Shown here one piece after another: positions 9,424-17,550 of a stretch of DNA of 64,000 nucleotides. The notes beneath the pieces are model-generated. The model made no database searches, was not told the DNA's origin, and saw only the letters and a program-made list of their open reading frames with translations. The DNA comes from an uncultured Tenacibaculum sp. (lineage in GTDB: Bacteria > Bacteroidota > Bacteroidia > Flavobacteriales > Flavobacteriaceae). The stretch's first letter is position 1. Every line of letters starts with the position of its first letter. The stretch lies in assembly GCA_937922085.1 (NCBI GenBank), contig CAKZVD010000012.1:41248-105247 (forward strand). Direction: 5' to 3'. The position numbers and the translations under genes are program-made.

Positions 9424-10212
9424 TTAAAAAATTGTTTTTATCAATCCTCCATCTGCTCTAATACTAGCACCATTTATTACAGCTGCCTTATTGCTGCAAA
9501 GAAATGTTATAATATCTCCAATTTCTTCAGGTTTAATAAAACGTTGAATTAATGACGAAGATCTATTTTCTTTCATAAATTTTTCTTCTACCTCTTCTTT
9601 AGGGGTATCTGGAAAAACATTTTTAACAAATTCCAATACATTTTTAGTTCTAGTAGGACCTGGTAAAATACTATTTACTGTAACTTCTGTTCCTTTTGTT
9701 AACTCAGCCAATGATCTAGATAAGCCTAATTGCATCGTTTTTGTAGCACTATAATGTGTCATTTCTGGCGCTGGACTAATAGCTGACTCGCTTGAAACAA
9801 AAATGACTCTACCTGCATTTTTAGTAAGCATTTTTTGAAGGTAATAACGAGATAATCGAACTCCGCTCATTACATTAGCCTCAAATAAAGATTGCCAACT
9901 TTCATCTGTTTCATCAAAAAAACCTATTGCTTCATAAATACCTAGGCAATTTACTAAAACATCTACCTTTGGGTATATTTCAATTGCCAAATCACACCCT
10001 TTTCTAGTAGAAAGAGTTGCTGTTAAGGGCAATAATTGAGCGCTAGGATTTTCCTTTTTTATAGAAGCTATTGCTTTATTCACTGAACTCTCTGTACGTC
10101 CATTTACAATTACTTTAACGCCTTCTTTAGCTAAAGAACGTGCTATCTCTAATCCAATTCCAGCAGAAGACGCAGTTACCAAAGCCATTAAACCATTCAT
10201 TTTAAAATCCAT
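9424..10212 (-). CDS. Short-chain dehydrogenase/reductase (SDR)
   Basis: A classical SDR of 262 residues: cofactor loop TASSAGIG at 13-20, catalytic Ser141, Tyr154 and Lys158 (YSATK), and a C-terminal INGASIRADGG segment. The Arg in NGRT suggests NADP preference. It is the last gene of a minus-strand operon that also encodes an aldo/keto reductase (7 bp upstream), two small helical proteins and a cyclase-type hydrolase. The set looks like a carbonyl- or lactone-metabolising unit, but the substrate cannot be read from the sequence. Confidence 0.9.
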   Translation of the reverse strand: MDFKMNGLMALVTASSAGIGLEIARSLAKEGVKVIVNGRTESSVNKAIASIKKENPSAQLLPLTATLSTRKGCDLAIEIYPKVDVLVNCLGIYEAIGFFDETDESWQSLFEANVMSGVRLSRYYLQKMLTKNAGRVIFVSSESAISPAPEMTHYSATKTMQLGLSRSLAELTKGTEVTVNSILPGPTRTKNVLEFVKNVFPDTPKEEVEEKFMKENRSSSLIQRFIKPEEIGDIITFLCSNKAAVINGASIRADGGLIKTIF

Positions 10213-10219
10213 AACTCAC

Positions 10220-11206
10220 CTATTCTTTAAATGAAACAGTTAATAAATCATTGATATTATTTAAATCAGACTGACTTAACTTTAAACTCATTGCGGCCGC
10301 ATTAGATTCAGCTTGTTTCGTGTTTCTTGCTCCTGCTAAAGCTACTGTAATTCCTTTTTGATGGATTGTCCAACTTAATACTAATTGCGCTAGTGATACT
10401 TGTTTACTTTCCGCTATAGGTGTAATTAAATTTACAAAAGAAGCTACTTTATCCATATTAAATTGTTGAAAATATCCATTTCGATGATCTTCCTCTTTCA
10501 ATTTAATTCCATTAAAATATTTTCCTGTTAGCAAACCTCTCTCCATAGGACTATAAGCAATAATACCTATATCATTTTTTAACGCAAAAGGAATTACTTC
10601 TTTCTCTATCTCTTTATTTAACATACTATACGCAACTTGATTAGAGGCTAATCCTGTTATATTTTTAGCTTCTTCAAGCTCCTTTATATTAAAATTTGAA
10701 ACCCCAGCATCTCTAATTTTACCTTGCTGAATCAGAATCTCTAACGCCTCCATTGTTTCAGAAATTGGTGTAGAATTATCTGGCCAGTGAATTTGAAATA
10801 CATCTATATAATCTGTATTCAATCGTTTTAAATTTTCTTCTACCTCTTTAATTACATTTTCTTTCGATGCAAATCGATATATTGAAACTGGTTTTCCATT
10901 ATGTTTTGCTTCAAAAAAATATTCTCCTTTTTTATTATTTGAACCATCCCAAACGAGTCCGAATTTTGCTAATAGCTGAATTTCACTACGATCTCTCCTT
11001 TTAATTGCTTTTCCTATAACTTCATCGCTTAACCCAAAACCATAAACAGGAGCAGTATCAATACTCGTTACTCCATTATCTAATGATGCATGAATAGCAT
11101 CTATTGAATTTTTCTCATCATTACCTCCCCACATGGTTCCTCCTATCGCAAAAGTTCCTAATGTAATCGGTGATAGTTTTATATTTGTTTTTCCTAATTG
11201 TACCAT
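10220..11206 (-). CDS. Aldo/keto reductase
   Basis: A 328-residue (alpha/beta)8 NADPH-dependent oxidoreductase. The catalytic tetrad is visible as Asp50 (SIDTAPVYG), Tyr55, Lys81 (LLAKFG) and His141 (FQIHWPD), and the cofactor segment VALAGARN is near the C-terminus. It resembles the YajO/Tas-type aldo/keto reductases that act on small aldehydes and sugars. It is embedded in the operon between the small helical protein and the SDR. Confidence 0.92.
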   Translation of the reverse strand: MVQLGKTNIKLSPITLGTFAIGGTMWGGNDEKNSIDAIHASLDNGVTSIDTAPVYGFGLSDEVIGKAIKRRDRSEIQLLAKFGLVWDGSNNKKGEYFFEAKHNGKPVSIYRFASKENVIKEVEENLKRLNTDYIDVFQIHWPDNSTPISETMEALEILIQQGKIRDAGVSNFNIKELEEAKNITGLASNQVAYSMLNKEIEKEVIPFALKNDIGIIAYSPMERGLLTGKYFNGIKLKEEDHRNGYFQQFNMDKVASFVNLITPIAESKQVSLAQLVLSWTIHQKGITVALAGARNTKQAESNAAAMSLKLSQSDLNNINDLLTVSFKE

Positions 11207-11229
11207 TCTTTCTTTTTTTAATTATTGAA

Positions 11230-11604
11230 TTAATTTAAATAATCCTCTGTATTTTTATAAAATTCTACAAAAGACACTTTTAATCCTTCTTTTACTAATT
11301 TCAAATACATATCAAAATGAATTAAAACATCTGCTGGTGCTTTATTAATAAAAGGTGTTTTCATTTCAGCGACTAACAAACTAAATGCTACTTTTAATAA
11401 AATTCTGTGTAGTTCATTCGTTTTTTTCAATTCTTTTATTCCTAAAATTGCTTCTTTTTTACCTCCATTAAGAAAATAAAGTTTAGTTGTTTTTTTTAAT
11501 TCTTCTAACTTATCTCCTTCAAAACTCATTATAGAAACTATCTTTTTACTTTGATCTTCTGTCTCCTTTTTAGCTGAAAACAAAGAGGTTTTAAAAGCTA
11601 ACAT
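11230..11604 (-). CDS. Small helical protein of unknown function
   Basis: A 124-residue, Lys/Glu-rich, probably all-alpha cytoplasmic protein; I recognise no family. The frame stays open for about 25 further codons upstream (charged, no ATG) and runs into the end of the preceding gene, so translation is probably coupled. I take the ATG at 11604. Its segment from about residue 58 (ELKKTNELHRILLKV..LLVAEMK) resembles the C-terminal segment of the 77-residue neighbour, suggesting an old tandem duplication. Confidence 0.65.
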   Translation of the reverse strand: MLAFKTSLFSAKKETEDQSKKIVSIMSFEGDKLEELKKTTKLYFLNGGKKEAILGIKELKKTNELHRILLKVAFSLLVAEMKTPFINKAPADVLIHFDMYLKLVKEGLKVSFVEFYKNTEDYLN

Positions 11605-11668
11605 AATTGATATAAGAGGGTTTTCTTTTTCTTCTTGCTCTTTTGTCTTTTTTTGACTTAAATCTTCT

Positions 11669-11902
11669 TTAAGTTTGTTTTATTTTTTCTTCAAAAACAA
11701 GTTTTTCAATTGCTATTTTCTCTAAAAGAACTTTACAATTCTCATTATTTTTAAGAAGATTATTAAGTTTTAATAGCAAACCGTCTCCCTCTAATATCGC
11801 TTCTTTTAAATATATTTCAGCTTCACTTTCTAAAGAAGTTAAATCATGATTTTCTTCTATTAAACTCTTAAGGTTTTCTCTTTTATCTATTTCTGTATTC
11901 AT
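11669..11902 (-). CDS. Small helical protein, possible paralogue of the next gene
   Basis: A 77-residue acidic helical protein without a recognisable domain. It lies 38 bp after the cyclase-type gene in the same operon. About 9 of 26 positions are identical (my alignment by eye) between its last third (LLKNNENCKVLLEKIAIEKL) and a segment of the 124-residue protein that follows. No enzymatic motif is visible; a structural or regulatory partner of the operon enzymes is possible but unsupported. Confidence 0.6.
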   Translation of the reverse strand: MNTEIDKRENLKSLIEENHDLTSLESEAEIYLKEAILEGDGLLLKLNNLLKNNENCKVLLEKIAIEKLVFEEKIKQT

Positions 11903-11940
11903 CGTATTAAAATTTAGGATTATGTATAACTACATACAAA

Positions 11941-12888
11941 TTAATAAATAGCAATTGGATTTACCATTAATTGAGTAGTTCCTTTAATACGCGTATGTCC
12001 ATTTACAAATAAAAACTCGTATACTTTTTCTTTAACTAAAGGACGTGTATCTACCATTTCAAAATTGTAAAGCCCTCTTTTAGCTAATAAATATTGATTT
12101 ACAGGACGAAAAGCTTTTGTTTTTCCAGGAACTGCTTCAGAAGATTCAGAATCACTACCCCAAGCAACAATATTTTGATCTGCTAACCATTTAGCTGCTT
12201 CCATACCAATACCTGGTTCTCCTGAAACAAATTTTTTATTATTTGTTATGTAATGATGTATCCAACCTGTATAGAAGAGTACAATATTTCCTTTTTCAAT
12301 TTTTATTTTTTGTTTTTTTAATTGTTCTTTTATATTAGCTACAGTAAAAACAGTTCCTGCTGGCACAATTTCTTTTTTAAAGTAATCGGTCATATCTACC
12401 AAAACAGCACGGGTAACTATTGGTGGCACTTTTTCTAATCCAAGACGTGTAACTCCTGTTGGCTTCACAAAATCTTTTGCTTTATTACCATTGTAATACA
12501 CATTATTTATACCTACATGACCTACACCATTTATTTGCGTTCCAATTCCTGTCCAAGTACTTAAATACTCATCTACAAAAGAAAATTTATTAGGTCCAAA
12601 AGTACTTCCTCCTGCTTGATAAGGTTGTGCTATTTGTAAATGAAAAATACGATGTCCAAATGCAGGAGATGCAGTACTTATTTCAACTCCTAAATTAACT
12701 GTTTTTCCTTTTTTTATTAGTTTAGTGGCTTTAAGTACAATTTCTGGACTTAAAAGATTTGCAGCTCCTATTTCATCATTGGCTCCATATACTGATGGGT
12801 ACCATTGTTTTTCTTGAGCAACTGCTATTGATGCTATAAAAATTGATAGAAAAAAGAGTACTACTTTTTTAATGTTTAAAATTTGCAT
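11941..12888 (-). CDS. Secreted cyclase-family (kynurenine formamidase-like) metal-dependent hydrolase
   Basis: A 315-residue protein with a signal peptide (cleavage after IAVAQ), so periplasmic or secreted. The mature part has the cyclase-family fold signature GANDEIGAANLLSP and a GTQINGVGHVG segment, where related proteins carry a GTQxDxxGH-type metal site. Here Asn replaces the usual Asp, so the metal site may be altered. Further landmarks are VLVDMTDYF and GNIVLFYTGW. Family members hydrolyse amides or lactones with Zn or Mn. It is first in the operon, behind the CRP-like palindrome at 13010-13025. Confidence 0.85.
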   Translation of the reverse strand: MQILNIKKVVLFFLSIFIASIAVAQEKQWYPSVYGANDEIGAANLLSPEIVLKATKLIKKGKTVNLGVEISTASPAFGHRIFHLQIAQPYQAGGSTFGPNKFSFVDEYLSTWTGIGTQINGVGHVGINNVYYNGNKAKDFVKPTGVTRLGLEKVPPIVTRAVLVDMTDYFKKEIVPAGTVFTVANIKEQLKKQKIKIEKGNIVLFYTGWIHHYITNNKKFVSGEPGIGMEAAKWLADQNIVAWGSDSESSEAVPGKTKAFRPVNQYLLAKRGLYNFEMVDTRPLVKEKVYEFLFVNGHTRIKGTTQLMVNPIAIY

Positions 12889-12972
12889 GATTTATCTATT
12901 TTAAATTTTATTGAATATTTTAGATGAAACAATTCTTTCATCTCTATTTTACATTCACAAAATTCTGATAAA

Positions 12973-13025
12973 TACAAAGTTTATACGAGGATGTAGATCA
13001 CCGTTTTTATGTGATATAGATCACA
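12973..13025 (-). promoter_or_regulatory. CRP/FNR-type operator and promoter of the cyclase-AKR-SDR operon
   Basis: TGTGATATAGATCACA at 13010-13025 is a perfect TGTGA-N6-TCACA palindrome, the classical CRP consensus. A second GTGATCTA half-site (minus strand) begins 23 bp further downstream at about 13001, roughly two helical turns away, and partly covers the expected -33 region. A near-consensus -7 box AAACTTTG (minus strand) follows at 12973-12980. The gene for a Crp/Fnr-family protein ends only 30 bp upstream, so local control by that regulator is likely, though not demonstrated. Confidence 0.65.
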
Positions 13026-13054
13026 TTTTACTTCTAAAAAAATTGAATGTTTTT

Positions 13055-13624
13055 TTAACTATTTAATCTACTTAAGGTTTCTCTGCTTACTCCTAAATAC
13101 TGAGCTATTAATTTTTTAGGAACTCGTTGCATTAAATGAGGTAGTTTAGCAACTAAATTATTATACCGTTGCTCTGTAGTTTCTGTTAAAAGAGATAAAA
13201 TTCGTTGTTGATGAGATGTTCCTCCTTTAGTTGCTTTTATTCTGAAAAAATTTGCCATTGCTGGCACTTCATAACAAATTGTCTCTTTATCATCTCTACC
13301 TATACATAGAAATTCAGAGTCTTCAATACAATCAATAAGAAGAGTTGCTAATGATTCATTTTGAAATGCTAAATAATCACTAGTCCAATAATTTTCCATT
13401 CCAAATTGTAAAACATATTCTTTTCCATTTTCATCTATCGTATATGTTTTTAATAATCCTTTTAAAATCCAATACTCATAATTAACTGGACTTCCTTTTT
13501 GTATTAAAAACTGGTGTTTTTTTAATCTTTTTTTAATAAAAAAACTAAACACATAATCAAACTCTTTATCTGTTATTGCTATTACTTCCTCTATGTGTTT
13601 TCTAAACTTTATACTCGTCATCAA
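13055..13624 (-). CDS. Crp/Fnr family transcriptional regulator
   Basis: A 189-residue protein with an N-terminal cyclic-nucleotide-binding-like beta-roll (KGSPVNYEYWILKGLLKTY, then DYLAFQNE) and a C-terminal helix-turn-helix (VPKKLIAQYLGVSRETLSRL). It lacks the Cys set of Fnr, so it is not an Fe-S oxygen sensor; the ligand pocket is degenerate, as in many Flavobacteria members. It follows cvpA by 6 bp, and its stop is 30 bp from a CRP-type palindrome that fronts the next operon, making it the likely regulator of that operon. Confidence 0.9.
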   Translation of the reverse strand: MMTSIKFRKHIEEVIAITDKEFDYVFSFFIKKRLKKHQFLIQKGSPVNYEYWILKGLLKTYTIDENGKEYVLQFGMENYWTSDYLAFQNESLATLLIDCIEDSEFLCIGRDDKETICYEVPAMANFFRIKATKGGTSHQQRILSLLTETTEQRYNNLVAKLPHLMQRVPKKLIAQYLGVSRETLSRLNS

Positions 13625-13630
13625 AAAAGA

Positions 13631-14149
13631 TTATACTGTTTTTTCATCTTCTTCTACTTGCTTTTCCTCTCCTCTAATTATTGAAGGAAAAATCATAGGA
13701 GCAATTTTCTTTACTGGCTTATACAAGATAGATTCATTTAAATTTTCTTGCTTTACAAAAGGGATTGTATCATTCATTTTTCCAAAAAAAATAAAAACAA
13801 CACTTAAAATCAATCCTATCTTTAAAGCTCCAAAAACGCCTCCTAAAATTTTATTTAAAATTCCTAATGAAGCAAAATCTGCTATTTTGGTTAATATTTT
13901 TCCTAATAAAGAAATCACAAGTATTATTACCACAAATGTACCTGCAAAAGCAGTTAATGTAATATATTTTTCATCCCAATCTAAAGTACCTTTTAACCAA
14001 TCTCCTAAGAAATATGAAAAGTGAATAGCTCCATATACACCAGCAACCAACGCAACTAATGATGCTATTTCAACAAATAAACCTTTCATAAGACCTCTTA
14101 CAAAACCGAATAATAATAAAGCTGCAATGATTATATCAAAAGTATTCAT
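13631..14149 (-). CDS. CvpA family membrane protein
   Basis: The 172-residue protein has the CvpA layout: an N-terminal MNTFDIIIAALLLFGFVRG segment, four predicted transmembrane helices, and the conserved LNKILGGVFGALKIGL motif near residue 100. CvpA-type proteins are inner-membrane proteins linked to envelope homeostasis and, in E. coli, colicin V export. It is divergent from the small 119-residue gene at 14231 and co-transcribed with the downstream Crp/Fnr gene. Confidence 0.9.
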   Translation of the reverse strand: MNTFDIIIAALLLFGFVRGLMKGLFVEIASLVALVAGVYGAIHFSYFLGDWLKGTLDWDEKYITLTAFAGTFVVIILVISLLGKILTKIADFASLGILNKILGGVFGALKIGLILSVVFIFFGKMNDTIPFVKQENLNESILYKPVKKIAPMIFPSIIRGEEKQVEEDEKTV

Positions 14150-14204
14150 AGTATATAAAGCTCTTCTAAAGTAATATTTAAAACAAATATAATCAACTCA
14201 TTCG

Positions 14205-14212
14205 TATCTTTG
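14205..14212 (+). promoter_or_regulatory. -7 box of the 119-residue conserved protein
   Basis: TATCTTTG matches TAnnTTTG and lies 18 bp before the ATG at 14231. It overlaps the TTG at 14210 that would otherwise look like an upstream start, which argues for the ATG. Confidence 0.6.
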
Positions 14213-14230
14213 CTTTTCATAAGTAAATTC

Positions 14231-14587
14231 ATGACTAAAGATACAACCTTAAAAGAAAAATGGGATTTTTTAATTTCATCACTATCAAAACAATTTGCAG
14301 ATGGTGACGAACTTAATATAGATGGTGTTATATACCTAATAGGTGTACAAGAACTAGGACAAGGGCAACGTAAGTTTAAAAAAGATGAAAAAATGAATTT
14401 AATGCATATTGCCATCTGTAAACTTTTAGAACCTTATGGTTATTACGAGTTTGACTATTTTGATGAAGATAGTTGGCCACATTATAAAACCTTAACAGAA
14501 CTCCCTAGTTTAAAACCTGGTGAACAAACAGTCTTAATGAAAGAAGCTATCGTTAACTATTTTGAAAATTTAAATTTTTTTAATTAA
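14231..14587 (+). CDS. Conserved small cytoplasmic protein of unknown function
   Basis: About 118 residues from the ATG at 14231; the TTG at 14210 falls in the -7 box and is rejected as start. The protein is acidic with conserved-looking segments LIGVQELGQGQRKFKKDEK and LEPYGYYEFDYFDEDSWPHY, and no signal peptide. I take it for a conserved Bacteroidota hypothetical protein; no function can be assigned. It shares a short divergent promoter region with cvpA. Confidence 0.8.
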   Translation: MTKDTTLKEKWDFLISSLSKQFADGDELNIDGVIYLIGVQELGQGQRKFKKDEKMNLMHIAICKLLEPYGYYEFDYFDEDSWPHYKTLTELPSLKPGEQTVLMKEAIVNYFENLNFFN

Positions 14588-14625
14588 AACATATACAAAA
14601 CAAGTTTTTACAAATTTGTTTAATT

Positions 14626-14679
14626 AAAAAAAGGTGTTAAGATTCAATTTTTAAATCGTGTTTCTTAATACCTTTTTTT
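14626..14679. terminator. Bidirectional terminator between convergent genes
   Basis: A-run plus GGTGTTAAGA at 14626-14642 pairs with TCTTAATACC plus a T-run at 14663-14679 (one G-U). It separates the 119-residue gene from the convergent SDR gene and can work in both directions. Confidence 0.8.
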
Positions 14680-14695
14680 AATATTAATTATTTTC

Positions 14696-15490
14696 TTAAG
14701 TAACACTTAATTTTCGTATCATTTTAGACAATAACTTAGGGTAATATCGTTTTGCATAAACTCCTAATTTTTCTTTTGCTCCTGCAATATATACTTCCTC
14801 TTTTTCTTTTTGTATTGCTTTTAACATCAATCTAGCAAATCTATTAGGTTCTATTCCATTAGCAGTTGCTTTATCCATTTTTTCTTGTGGGCTTCCATCT
14901 CCAGTCAATGCATTTTTAGAAACATTTGTTGTTACAAAACCAGGGCAAACAAGTGTTACTTTTATATTATATTGATGAATTTCTGCTCTTAAACTATCAA
15001 AAAAACCATGCAATGCATGTTTAGAAGCAGCATAACTAGATCGTAACGGAGTTCCTATTTTACCTACAATACTTGTGGTTATTACAAATTGTCCTTTTTT
15101 ATTTTTTATAAAATGTGGCAATACTGCTTTTGTAAGTGCTACTGTTCCTAAATAATTGATATCCATAATACGTTTATCTACAGAAATAGTTGTTTCTTTA
15201 GCTAAAGAACGCTGACTAATGCCTCCATTATTTATTAAAACATCTATATTTCCAAAAAAAGAAATTGCTTTCTTTACTTTTTTATCAAAATCATGATAAT
15301 TCTCTAAGTCTAAAGGCAATACTTTAACCTTATCTTTATCAATACATTCATTTTTTACTTCATTTAATAGAGATTCGTTTCTTGAAGATAATATTAATTT
15401 TGTATTTTGGCTGGAAAGTAACGTTACCAGAGATTTTCCAATACCCGAAGATGCGCCGGTAATCCAAATTACCTTGTTTTTGAGATCCAT
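14696..15490 (-). CDS. Short-chain dehydrogenase/reductase (SDR)
   Basis: A 264-residue classical SDR: TGASSGIG at 11-18, NNGG at 87-90, catalytic Ser140, Tyr153 and Lys157 (YAASK), and Arg after the second strand (SSRNE), favouring NADP(H). The C-terminal part, with a basic KRYYPKLLSKMIRKL tail, resembles DHRS7/YqjQ-like SDRs that associate with membranes. It stands alone, divergent from the thioredoxin-fold gene at 15615. Confidence 0.9.
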   Translation of the reverse strand: MDLKNKVIWITGASSGIGKSLVTLLSSQNTKLILSSRNESLLNEVKNECIDKDKVKVLPLDLENYHDFDKKVKKAISFFGNIDVLINNGGISQRSLAKETTISVDKRIMDINYLGTVALTKAVLPHFIKNKKGQFVITTSIVGKIGTPLRSSYAASKHALHGFFDSLRAEIHQYNIKVTLVCPGFVTTNVSKNALTGDGSPQEKMDKATANGIEPNRFARLMLKAIQKEKEEVYIAGAKEKLGVYAKRYYPKLLSKMIRKLSVT

Positions 15491-15539
15491 TTTTTAAAAG
15501 AAATTTTACCGTAATGTACTCAATTTAAATAAGAAATAT

Positions 15540-15547
15540 TAATTTTG
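15540..15547 (+). promoter_or_regulatory. -7 box upstream of the TlpA-like pair
   Basis: TAATTTTG matches TAnnTTTG, 67 bp before the ATG at 15615. No clear -33 element is visible. Confidence 0.4.
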
Positions 15548-15614
15548 GTACGCTTCTTGAAATATTGATAACAGAAATTATAAAAATATAAACAAAATAA
15601 AATCCCTTATAACA

Positions 15615-17000
15615 ATGAAAAGATTATTACTTATTCTAATATTATTTGTTACTTCAATTACAAATGCCCAATTTTCTATTAAGGGTACAATGACTCCTCC
15701 AGAAAAAAGTGATTGGGTTATTTTGTATAAAATTGAAGGAGCTAAGCAAAAATTCATAGGTAACTCTACTATTAAATTCGAAGATGTTAATATAGGAGGT
15801 AGTGCACAAAAAGTAGGTCGTTTTGAACTAACTTTACCTGCAAACGCAGAAAAAGGAGCTTACAGAGTTTCATACAGAAACCAAGGAGCTGGTTTTATCG
15901 ATTTCTTTTTTAACAAAGAAAATGTTGAATTTGTTTTCAACCCTCAATATCCTGAAGAATCTGTTTTATTTACAAGATCTAGAGAAAACAAAGTATATAG
16001 AGAATATTTAGATGCTTTAGCTTTAACACAACGTTCTATCGATTCTTTACAGGATGATTATATAAAAACAAAATCAAAGAAAACAAGGAAAGCATATAAA
16101 AAAGCGTTTAATGCACAAGAAGATATGCAAGAAGTTTATGAAAGTAAATCTGAAGGAATGCTTATAAACACTTTTATTAAAGCTTCTAAATCATCAAGTG
16201 CTTCATCTGCTTATGATGATACTCAAGATTATATAAACCATGTAATTGAAACTTTTTTTGACAATACCGACTTTAAAAACAAGACATTATATAACTCTTC
16301 TTTTATTGTAGATAAAATTACCAACTATGTTTTTTACTTAAACATTGCTGAAAGTCAAGTTTTACAACAAGGTCTTTATAATGAATCTATGCAAAAATTA
16401 ATGAACATAGTCAAAGACAATAAAATTAAAAAAGAAGTCCTAGAATATTTAATTACTCGTTTTACAAACCAAAGAAATTCTGAAATTGTTGATGGTATAT
16501 TTACAAAATACTATGACAAACTACCAAAAATATTACAAGACACTAACTTTAAAAACGAAATATTAGGGAAACTACTAGCTTCTGTTGGTAGAATTGCACC
16601 AGATTTTTCTTGGAAAGAAGATGGCAAAGATTTCTCTTTATCTACTTTAAATGATGGTGGTAATTACTTATTAATTTTTTGGAGTACACAATGTAGTCAT
16701 TGCATTCAAGAAATACCAGAACTATATAATTATATGAAAAAACATAATTCTACTTCTGTAATTGCTTTTGCTATTGAAGAACAAAATAGTTTAGATTTTG
16801 ATTCTTGGAAAAAGAATAAATTATACAATTGGCACAATGTAAAGGGAACACATCCTGAATTTAGATTTAAAAACGAAACTGTACAAAAATATAGGATAGA
16901 TGCTACTCCTACTTATTTTGTATTAAACAAAGACAAAAAAATTATTGCAGTCCCTACTTATTTTTCAGATGTAAAGGAATATTTTGATAAAATAAAATAA
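15615..17000 (+). CDS. TlpA/ResA-like thioredoxin-fold protein with N-terminal DUF4369-like domain
   Basis: A 461-residue exported protein: signal peptide ending NAQ, an N-terminal beta-sandwich (GTMTPPEKSDWVILYKIEG) of the kind that precedes thioredoxin domains in Bacteroidota, a helical middle with a Lys-rich stretch, and a C-terminal AhpC/TSA-type thioredoxin domain from about residue 330 with the redox pair Cys360-Ser-His-Cys363 and cis-Pro in DATPTYF. It probably reduces or isomerises disulfides in the periplasm. The next gene, 3 bp downstream, encodes a second, shorter thioredoxin-fold protein. Confidence 0.9.
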   Translation: MKRLLLILILFVTSITNAQFSIKGTMTPPEKSDWVILYKIEGAKQKFIGNSTIKFEDVNIGGSAQKVGRFELTLPANAEKGAYRVSYRNQGAGFIDFFFNKENVEFVFNPQYPEESVLFTRSRENKVYREYLDALALTQRSIDSLQDDYIKTKSKKTRKAYKKAFNAQEDMQEVYESKSEGMLINTFIKASKSSSASSAYDDTQDYINHVIETFFDNTDFKNKTLYNSSFIVDKITNYVFYLNIAESQVLQQGLYNESMQKLMNIVKDNKIKKEVLEYLITRFTNQRNSEIVDGIFTKYYDKLPKILQDTNFKNEILGKLLASVGRIAPDFSWKEDGKDFSLSTLNDGGNYLLIFWSTQCSHCIQEIPELYNYMKKHNSTSVIAFAIEEQNSLDFDSWKKNKLYNWHNVKGTHPEFRFKNETVQKYRIDATPTYFVLNKDKKIIAVPTYFSDVKEYFDKIK

Positions 17001-17003
17001 TGA

Positions 17004-17495
17004 ATGAAAAATATATTTTTTGGAATTGTACTATTTATAGTTACTGGAGCTTTCTCTCAGGAAAATTTTAAAATAGGTGATACTGTTCCAGAATTCAAAT
17101 TATGGCTTACCAATGGTGAGAAAATAACTAAAAACGACATCCAAAATAAGGTTGTCGTTTTTAAGTTTTGGTTTACTTCTTGTTTACCTTGCCTAATAGA
17201 CATTGATTTGTTAAATCAGTTAGTGCATCATTATAAAGATAGAGACGATATTTTATTTATCGCTCCTGCTTTGGATAGAAAAGATATTATCACTCAATTT
17301 CATAACAATACTACTTTTAAGTTTAAAACGGCCTATTCTGCTATGGATGTAAGTCAAGTTTTTAATAAACTACAAGTGTATCCTTCTTATTTTATCATTA
17401 ATAAAAATGGTAAATTTAGTTATATAGATAGTGGTACAAAACAATCGGAATTCAAGAATCTGAGAGAAGCATTAGAACTAGTTTTAGAAAAATGA
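17004..17495 (+). CDS. TlpA-like periplasmic thioredoxin
   Basis: A 163-residue protein with a signal peptide (ending GAFSQ) and one thioredoxin domain with the active site Cys60-Leu-Pro-Cys63 in FTSCLPC and a downstream VYPSYF cis-Pro loop. It starts 3 bp after the preceding TlpA-like gene, so the two form an operon and may share substrates. It converges with the RiPP cluster; no dedicated terminator is obvious in the 55-bp gap. Confidence 0.9.
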   Translation: MKNIFFGIVLFIVTGAFSQENFKIGDTVPEFKLWLTNGEKITKNDIQNKVVVFKFWFTSCLPCLIDIDLLNQLVHHYKDRDDILFIAPALDRKDIITQFHNNTTFKFKTAYSAMDVSQVFNKLQVYPSYFIINKNGKFSYIDSGTKQSEFKNLREALELVLEK

Positions 17496-17550
17496 AAGAT
17501 ACTACAGATAACCTTTTCATTCTCTTTATCCTTTTAGATATATTTATTCT

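Noticed and set aside
13593..14024. Plus-strand open frame of 143 codons over cvpA
   Set aside because: It is the antisense of cvpA and the Crp/Fnr start region; no promoter and low-complexity hydrophobic translation.
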